10,868 nucleotides of DNA from an uncultured Ruminococcus sp. (GTDB lineage: Bacteria; Bacillota; Clostridia; UBA1212; UBA1255). The DNA lies in the NCBI GenBank assembly GCA_902782885.1, contig CACZOW010000266.1:1-10868 (forward strand), written 5' to 3'. Both the position numbers and the translations under genes were made by a program. The notes beneath the pieces are model-generated. The model was not told the origin of the DNA, did not search any database, and saw only the letters and a program-made list of their open reading frames with translations. This document shows, one piece after another, positions 6,279 through 10,868 of this stretch (position 1 is its first letter; each line of letters begins with the position of its first letter).

Positions 6279-8288
6279 ATGAATAACAGGTGGATACGGT
6301 TCATCAACATGGCCGTGATCAATTTCATATTATTGTTCGCCTGCCTCGCGCTCGCCGCGTATTACGGCATTACGTCGCGTTCGGCGGGAGTCGCGGTGAT
6401 CGCAATCGTGCTGCTGGTGCTGTGCGTCATCCTGAACGTGACGGTATTCCTGATCCGGAAACATTACCGCGTGCGGCGCGCCAAAACGCTCTCCGTATAC
6501 GCGGACGGTACCGAGACGCCGGTGCCCGGCGCGGTGAGCGACATGCAGCTGCCGGTGGTCTTCCTGGCGGAGGACGGCTCTTTCATCTGGGCCAACGACC
6601 TGTTCCGGGAGATCTTTCCGGACAGCATCGCAATGAACTCCGAGCTCAGGACGCTGTACTCCATGAAATTTCTGGGCAAACTGGACAATTCGCGCCTGGA
6701 TCTGTCCGGCGACGTGGAGTTTTGCGGGCGTCAATTCAAAATGCTTACAAATGTGGCGCGGGCTGAGAAAAAAGGTCCGGAAGCCTTTATGATAATCATG
6801 TATTTCGTCGAGAATACCGAACTGCTCGCACTCAAAAAAGTATACGACGACGAGCGTACGGTAGTGGCGGAGATCGCCGTTGACAGCTACGACGAAATAT
6901 TCCAGGCCAGCGGCGAAGCCGTTGTCAACGAAATATCGGTGGAACTGGCCAAGATCTTTGACCGCTGGATCGGCGAATCCGGCGCGGTGCTGAAAAAGCT
7001 CGTACGCGACCGCTATCTGCTGATCTGCGACGACAAGGCTCTTGCGGATTTTGAAAGAAACAAGTTTACCGTGCTGGACATGGCTAAACGCATCTCCGTG
7101 GGCAACCGCATCCAGGTCACGCTGAGCATCGGCGTCGGCGCGCACGGAAAGGACGCGGCGGAGAATTACGGGCTGGCGGCAAAGGCGCTCGACCTTGCGC
7201 TTTCGCGCGGCGGCGATCAGGCGGTGGTGCGAAAAGACGGCCGCGACGCGTACTACGGCGGCAGCAACGTTGACGTCGAGAGCATAAACCGCGTCAAGGC
7301 GCGTGTAATGGCCGCGTCCCTTAAAAACGAAATATCCAAGAGCAGCGTCGTCCTGATCATGGGCCACCGGCAGGCGGATATGGATTCCGTAGGCGCGGCG
7401 CTGCTGGCGTACCGGGCGTGTATGTTTGCGGGCGTAGAGAATGCCTACATCGTGCTCAACGAATCCAATCCGTCCATCGACGCGTTCTACCGCAAACTGA
7501 CCGCCAACAAGGAGTACAGCGGCGTTATAATCGATACGAGCTACGCACTGAACCTGATCGACGACAACATGCTCACCATCGTCGTGGATACCGGACGTCC
7601 CGGACTGACTGAGTGTCCGAAACTGCTGGAATACTCCGGCCGGGTGGCGGTCATCGACCACCACCGCAGGGCATCCGACTACATTAAGACCACCGTGCTG
7701 GACTATACCGAAACGTACGCGTCCTCGACCGGCGAACTGCTGGTGGAGATGCTCCGCCACATGGCGCCGGACGCGGATATCCCGCTGATCGAGGCGGAGG
7801 CGGTGTACGCCGGTATACTTGTGGACACGAAGAATTTCACGTTCAAGACCGGCAGCCGCACGTTTGAAGTGGCGGCGTTCCTGCGTTCACGCGGCGTGGA
7901 TACCGTTTCGGTGCGGCAATACTTCCAGCCGGATATGGAACTGTACTCCGCGGTATCGCGCATCACCTCGGAAGCGTATCTGAGGGACGACCGCGTGGCG
8001 ATCGCGCGCTGCCCCGACGGGCTCAAAAACCAGAAACTGGCGTCGGCAATGGCGGCAGACCGGCTGCTGGATATTGCCGGCGTAGACGCCTCGTTCGTAC
8101 TCAGTACGGCCGCCGACGGTATCTCAATAAGCGGCAGATCCTGGGGTGAAATAAACGTTCAGGTAATACTGGAAAAGCTGGGCGGCGGAGGCCATATCAC
8201 CAGCGCGGGCGCTATGCTGGCCGGGACCGGCATGGATACCGCCGAACAAAAACTGTGCGACGCGCTGGATTCATATTTCAACAACTGA
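6279..8288 (+). CDS. gdpP: Cyclic-di-AMP phosphodiesterase GdpP (YybT)
   Basis: This membrane-bound enzyme hydrolyses c-di-AMP to pApA and so tunes osmolyte and cell-wall homeostasis in Firmicutes. At 669 residues it has the usual length and domain order: two membrane helices (about 9-28 and 36-58), a PAS-like domain (about 80-150), a degenerate GGDEF domain (about 200-320, with DRY where the GGDEF motif would be), then DHH and DHHA1. DHH motifs are H363, D367 and D369 (GHRQADMD), D437 (VVDTG), D460-H461-H462 (IDHH) and D516 (VDT). The DHHA1 GGGGH is at 635-639. In motif II, Gly439 stands where GdpP proteins commonly have His (DTHRP). The metal-binding Asp is kept, so activity is still expected. 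AGGGAG at 6268-6273 supports the start. The order gdpP-rplI-dnaB is typical of Firmicutes. Confidence 0.95.
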   Translation: MNNRWIRFINMAVINFILLFACLALAAYYGITSRSAGVAVIAIVLLVLCVILNVTVFLIRKHYRVRRAKTLSVYADGTETPVPGAVSDMQLPVVFLAEDGSFIWANDLFREIFPDSIAMNSELRTLYSMKFLGKLDNSRLDLSGDVEFCGRQFKMLTNVARAEKKGPEAFMIIMYFVENTELLALKKVYDDERTVVAEIAVDSYDEIFQASGEAVVNEISVELAKIFDRWIGESGAVLKKLVRDRYLLICDDKALADFERNKFTVLDMAKRISVGNRIQVTLSIGVGAHGKDAAENYGLAAKALDLALSRGGDQAVVRKDGRDAYYGGSNVDVESINRVKARVMAASLKNEISKSSVVLIMGHRQADMDSVGAALLAYRACMFAGVENAYIVLNESNPSIDAFYRKLTANKEYSGVIIDTSYALNLIDDNMLTIVVDTGRPGLTECPKLLEYSGRVAVIDHHRRASDYIKTTVLDYTETYASSTGELLVEMLRHMAPDADIPLIEAEAVYAGILVDTKNFTFKTGSRTFEVAAFLRSRGVDTVSVRQYFQPDMELYSAVSRITSEAYLRDDRVAIARCPDGLKNQKLASAMAADRLLDIAGVDASFVLSTAADGISISGRSWGEINVQVILEKLGGGGHITSAGAMLAGTGMDTAEQKLCDALDSYFNN

Positions 8289-8309
8289 CAGAGACAGGGA
8301 GTGGTTTGA

Positions 8310-8756
8310 ATGAAAGTTATACTGCTTAAAGACATAAAGGACCTGGGCAAAAAAGACCAGATCGTCAACGTGAGCGACGGGTATGCCAAGAACTATCTTA
8401 TCCCGCGCAAAATGGTAAAACCCGCCACCGAAGGCGCGGTCAACGACGCTAAAGAAAAACAGCGCGCGCAGGCCGAGAAGCAGGCCCGCGAACTGAAACT
8501 GGCGCAGGAAGCCGCCGCGGCATTGTCCGGCACGGAAGTGGTCGTACGGGTAAAGATCGGCGACAACGGCAAACTGTTCGGCGCGGTCTCCACCAAGGAT
8601 ATCTCCGAAGCGCTGAAAGCGCAGAAGCAGATCGACGTGGACAAGAAAAAACTGGAATTGCCCGAGACCGTCAAATTCCAGGGCAAATATAAGTGCATTG
8701 CCCGCATTTATCCCAGAGTCACCGCGGAATTTACCGTATCGGTATTGCCCGAGTGA
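8310..8756 (+). CDS. rplI: 50S ribosomal protein L9
   Basis: This 148-residue protein binds 23S rRNA near the base of the L1 stalk and helps keep the reading frame. The N-terminal RNA-binding domain starts MKVILLKDIKDLGKKDQIV and includes the family signature GYAKNYLIPR at about 24-33. A long charged helix (about 45-75) links it to the C-terminal domain, which contains KLFGAVSTKDISEAL. The length matches the family. AGGGAGTGG upstream serves as binding site. It follows gdpP after 21 bases, so both are probably on one transcript. Confidence 0.97.
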   Translation: MKVILLKDIKDLGKKDQIVNVSDGYAKNYLIPRKMVKPATEGAVNDAKEKQRAQAEKQARELKLAQEAAAALSGTEVVVRVKIGDNGKLFGAVSTKDISEALKAQKQIDVDKKKLELPETVKFQGKYKCIARIYPRVTAEFTVSVLPE

Positions 8757-8781
8757 GGCGCGGCATCCGTAACGGAGAGCG

Positions 8782-8801
8782 ACCGGACCGACCGGTCCGG
8801 T
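8782..8801 (+). repeat. Hairpin in the rplI-dnaB gap
   Basis: ACCGGACC and GGTCCGGT form a perfect 8-bp stem with a 4-base GACC loop. AAAATACGG follows, so there is no U-tract and it is not a standard terminator. It ends about 10 bases before the dnaB ribosome binding site AAGGAA and could influence relative rplI and dnaB expression by mRNA processing or attenuation. That role is inference. Confidence 0.5.
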
Positions 8802-8824
8802 AAAATACGGAAGGAACTATTCAG

Positions 8825-10186
8825 ATGGCAGGCGTGACAAAACAGCTGGAACCACAAAATATTGACGCGGAGCGGGCGCTGCTGGGTGCGGTGTTCATGG
8901 ACCCCGACTGCATATTCGACGTGCAGGAGATCTGTCAGCCGGACGACTTTTTCCGTCCGGAACACAGAAACATATTCGCGGCGATGTGCGATCTTGCACA
9001 GAAATCGCTGCCGGTCGACATCCTCACTGTGACGGACCAGCTCGAAAGTACGGGCAAAATGAAGAACCTCAGTCCGGAGTACATCGTGGCGCTGGCCAAC
9101 GAAGTGCCGCTGGCCTCCAACGCACTCGAATACGCCCGCATCGTCGGCGCCAAATCCATGCAGCGCCGCATGCTGGAAGCGTCCAACGAGATCGCGCGGC
9201 TGGCGTACGAACCGGACGGCGGCGTGGGGGCGGCGCTGGACGAGGCGGAACGGCGAATATTCAATCTGGTGCAGCGCGGGAACCGCAAGAGCTACCGCGG
9301 CATCGGCGACGTTCTGCCGGAAGTATTCGCGGACCTTTCGCTGCTCAGTTCGAAACTGAACGACTCTTCATACGAGGGCAATAAACTTTCCGGTATCCCG
9401 TCCGGTTACTTTGAACTGGACAAGCTGCTTTCCGGCTTCCAGAATTCCGACCTGATCCTGATTGCGGCCAGACCCGGCATGGGCAAGACCGCGCTGATGC
9501 TGAACATCGCCAACAATGTTGCCGCCGGCAAATTCAGATACCCTGTGGCGATATTCAACCTGGAGATGTCTTCTTCGCAGCTGGTCAAGCGAATGATCAG
9601 CACCCAGACCGGGATCCCGGGCGACCGGATACGCTCCGGCGAGCTGGACCGGGAAGAGTGGCGTGAGATAAAGGATATGGTCAAGGAATACAAGAACATC
9701 CCGATCTACATCGACGATTCCACCGACGTATCCGTGAACTCCATCCGCGCCAAGTGCCGCAAACTTAAACTGGAGAAGGACATCAAACTGGTAATAATCG
9801 ACTACCTTCAGCTGCTGACTTCCGGCAACCGCGTGGAGAGCCGCGTCAACGAAGTAGGCGAGATCTCCCGCGCGCTCAAACTGATGGCCAAAGAGCTGGA
9901 TATCCCTGTCATAGTCGGCTCGCAGCTCAGCCGCAGTGTGGAGAAGCGCGACGACAAACGGCCCATGCTCTCCGACCTGCGCGAATCCGGCACCATCGAG
10001 CAGGACGCGGATATCGTAATGTTCATATACCGCGACGCGTATTATCATAAAAACGAAGACAGCAAATTCAAGGACGTGGCCGAAGTGATCGTCTCAAAAC
10101 ACAGAAACGGATCAATGGGCACCGTTAAACTTCTGTACGACGGCGACCACGCGGCGTTCAAAAATATCACATTCAACAAGCAGTGA
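8825..10186 (+). CDS. dnaB: Replicative DNA helicase
   Basis: This hexameric 5'-3' helicase unwinds DNA at the replication fork and interacts with primase (the gene is called dnaC in Bacillus subtilis). At 453 residues it has usual length and no intein, which this gene often carries. The N-terminal primase-interacting domain spans about 8-110 (start PQNIDAERALLGA). A linker precedes the RecA-like ATPase domain from about 180. The P-loop is ARPGMGKTA with K221 and T222, the Walker B Asp is D326 in VIIDYLQLL, and a conserved late motif is VGSQLSRSVEKR followed by SDLRESGTIEQDAD. AAGGAA at 8811-8816 lies 8 bases before the ATG. The last codons overlap the GTG of tilS. Confidence 0.97.
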   Translation: MAGVTKQLEPQNIDAERALLGAVFMDPDCIFDVQEICQPDDFFRPEHRNIFAAMCDLAQKSLPVDILTVTDQLESTGKMKNLSPEYIVALANEVPLASNALEYARIVGAKSMQRRMLEASNEIARLAYEPDGGVGAALDEAERRIFNLVQRGNRKSYRGIGDVLPEVFADLSLLSSKLNDSSYEGNKLSGIPSGYFELDKLLSGFQNSDLILIAARPGMGKTALMLNIANNVAAGKFRYPVAIFNLEMSSSQLVKRMISTQTGIPGDRIRSGELDREEWREIKDMVKEYKNIPIYIDDSTDVSVNSIRAKCRKLKLEKDIKLVIIDYLQLLTSGNRVESRVNEVGEISRALKLMAKELDIPVIVGSQLSRSVEKRDDKRPMLSDLRESGTIEQDADIVMFIYRDAYYHKNEDSKFKDVAEVIVSKHRNGSMGTVKLLYDGDHAAFKNITFNKQ

Positions 10187-10868
10187 AGCGGGACGCATAC
10201 GAGATCTTTAAAGAGACCGTTGACCGGCGCGGCCTGATACCCGGCGGCACGAGAGTGCTGGCGGCCGTATCCGGCGGCGCTGATTCGGTATGTATGCTGC
10301 TGATGCTGAAAAAGCTGCTTCCGGAAAACAGTCTGGCCGCGGCGCATTTCAACCACCGGCTCAGAGGCGCGGAATCGGACCGGGACGAAGCTTTTACGCG
10401 GGATCTGTGCGCGCGGGAAGGGATACGGTTTTATTCCGGTACCGCGCCCGTGGGCGTCCTCGCCCCGGCAGAAGGCAAAGGCCTGGAGGAGTGTGCGCGG
10501 GAGTACCGTTACAGGTTCCTGAACGCGGTCGCTGCCCAGGGCAAATTCGACGTGATCGCCGTCGCGCATAATTCCGGGGACAACGCCGAGACCATCCTAA
10601 TGCACATCCTCCGCGGCGGCGCGCTTGACGGCCTGTGCGGCATGAGTTACCGCAGGGACAACATCATCCGGCCGCTCCTCGACGTTGACCGCCGGAGTAT
10701 AGAAAGATACCTCTCCGGCGCAGGCGCGCCTCACGTAGAGGATTCCACCAACGCGGACGGGGATATGCTGCGCAACCGGATCCGCCATACCGTGCTTCCG
10801 TTTCTGTCAGATCAGCTGGGTTACGACGTGGCGCCGGTGCTGCTGCGCCAGGCGGAGATCTCACGGGA
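10183..10868 (+). CDS. tilS: tRNA(Ile)-lysidine synthetase TilS (3' truncated by window end)
   Basis: TilS attaches lysine to C34 of the CAU-anticodon isoleucine tRNA, which makes it read AUA, using ATP. The reading frame stays open from GTG 10183 to the window edge, about 228 codons. It shows the PP-loop SGGADS (residues 30-35), NHRLRG, AHNSGDNAET (129-137 from the His), LRGGALDGL, RPLL and DSTNAD followed by RNRIRH, all in TilS order. The first Asp of the usual HxxDD is Gly132 here. GTG overlaps the dnaB stop (GTGA) and has no clear Shine-Dalgarno sequence. The next candidate start codons would delete the PP-loop region, so a start coupled to dnaB is inferred. The C-terminal tRNA-binding domains lie outside the window. 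Confidence 0.92.
   Translation, partial: MKRDAYEIFKETVDRRGLIPGGTRVLAAVSGGADSVCMLLMLKKLLPENSLAAAHFNHRLRGAESDRDEAFTRDLCAREGIRFYSGTAPVGVLAPAEGKGLEECAREYRYRFLNAVAAQGKFDVIAVAHNSGDNAETILMHILRGGALDGLCGMSYRRDNIIRPLLDVDRRSIERYLSGAGAPHVEDSTNADGDMLRNRIRHTVLPFLSDQLGYDVAPVLLRQAEISR

Noticed and set aside
6330..7760. Long open frame of 476 codons on the minus strand opposite gdpP
   Set aside because: It lies wholly opposite the well-supported gdpP gene, has no recognisable domain, and is explained by GC-rich third codon positions that remove stops from the opposite strand.
8778..8806. Promoter for dnaB using TAAAAT (8801-8806) as -10 box
   Set aside because: The base run 17 positions upstream, AGCGAC, has no useful match to TTGACA, and there is no TGN extension.
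8825..10186. Intein in dnaB
   Set aside because: All helicase motifs are contiguous and the protein has the normal intein-free length.
1..10868. A defence system, prophage, transposon or CRISPR array
   Set aside because: All genes longer than about 90 codons with support are housekeeping or surface proteins on one strand, and no spaced direct repeats, transposase motifs or phage genes were seen.

Overview
The window looks like a chromosomal segment of a Gram-positive bacterium of the Firmicutes, most likely a moderately GC-rich, probably uncultured member of the Clostridia. The evidence is the gene content and order: yqeG, an M24 aminopeptidase, the rpsF-ssb-rpsR operon, and the gdpP-rplI-dnaB series that is characteristic of Firmicutes. 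Strong purine-rich ribosome binding sites and a textbook housekeeping promoter agree with this. No species can be named from the sequence alone. All genes lie on the plus strand. I see no insertion sequence, phage gene, CRISPR array, tRNA or rRNA.

Region 1 (1-4831) is a tightly packed row: the tail of an unknown gene, a secreted and C-terminally membrane-anchored protein of unknown function, shikimate kinase (aroK), a YqeG-type HAD phosphatase, an Xaa-Pro aminopeptidase, and a predicted lipoprotein with a GH123/DUF4091-like glycosidase fold. From aroK onward each gene overlaps the next, so co-transcription and translational coupling are likely. The row ends at a GC-rich hairpin that may be a terminator.

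Region 2 (4832-6235) holds a strong extended -10 promoter with an A/T-tract upstream element, a structured 5' leader, and the operon rpsF-ssb-rpsR (ribosomal protein S6, single-stranded DNA-binding protein, ribosomal protein S18). A strong terminator hairpin closes it. The leader can fold so that an upstream UCCUU pairs with the rpsF Shine-Dalgarno sequence, next to a hairpin followed by CCG. This resembles the known S6:S18 autoregulatory leader.

Region 3 (6236-10868) carries gdpP (c-di-AMP phosphodiesterase), rplI (ribosomal protein L9), dnaB (replicative helicase) and tilS (tRNA-Ile lysidine synthetase, cut by the window end). The tilS GTG start overlaps the dnaB stop codon.

Most of the window is core housekeeping sequence. 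I found no convincing new multi-gene system. The parts most worth a second look are the rpsF promoter and leader, the unknown anchored surface protein, and the coupled glycosidase-like lipoprotein.
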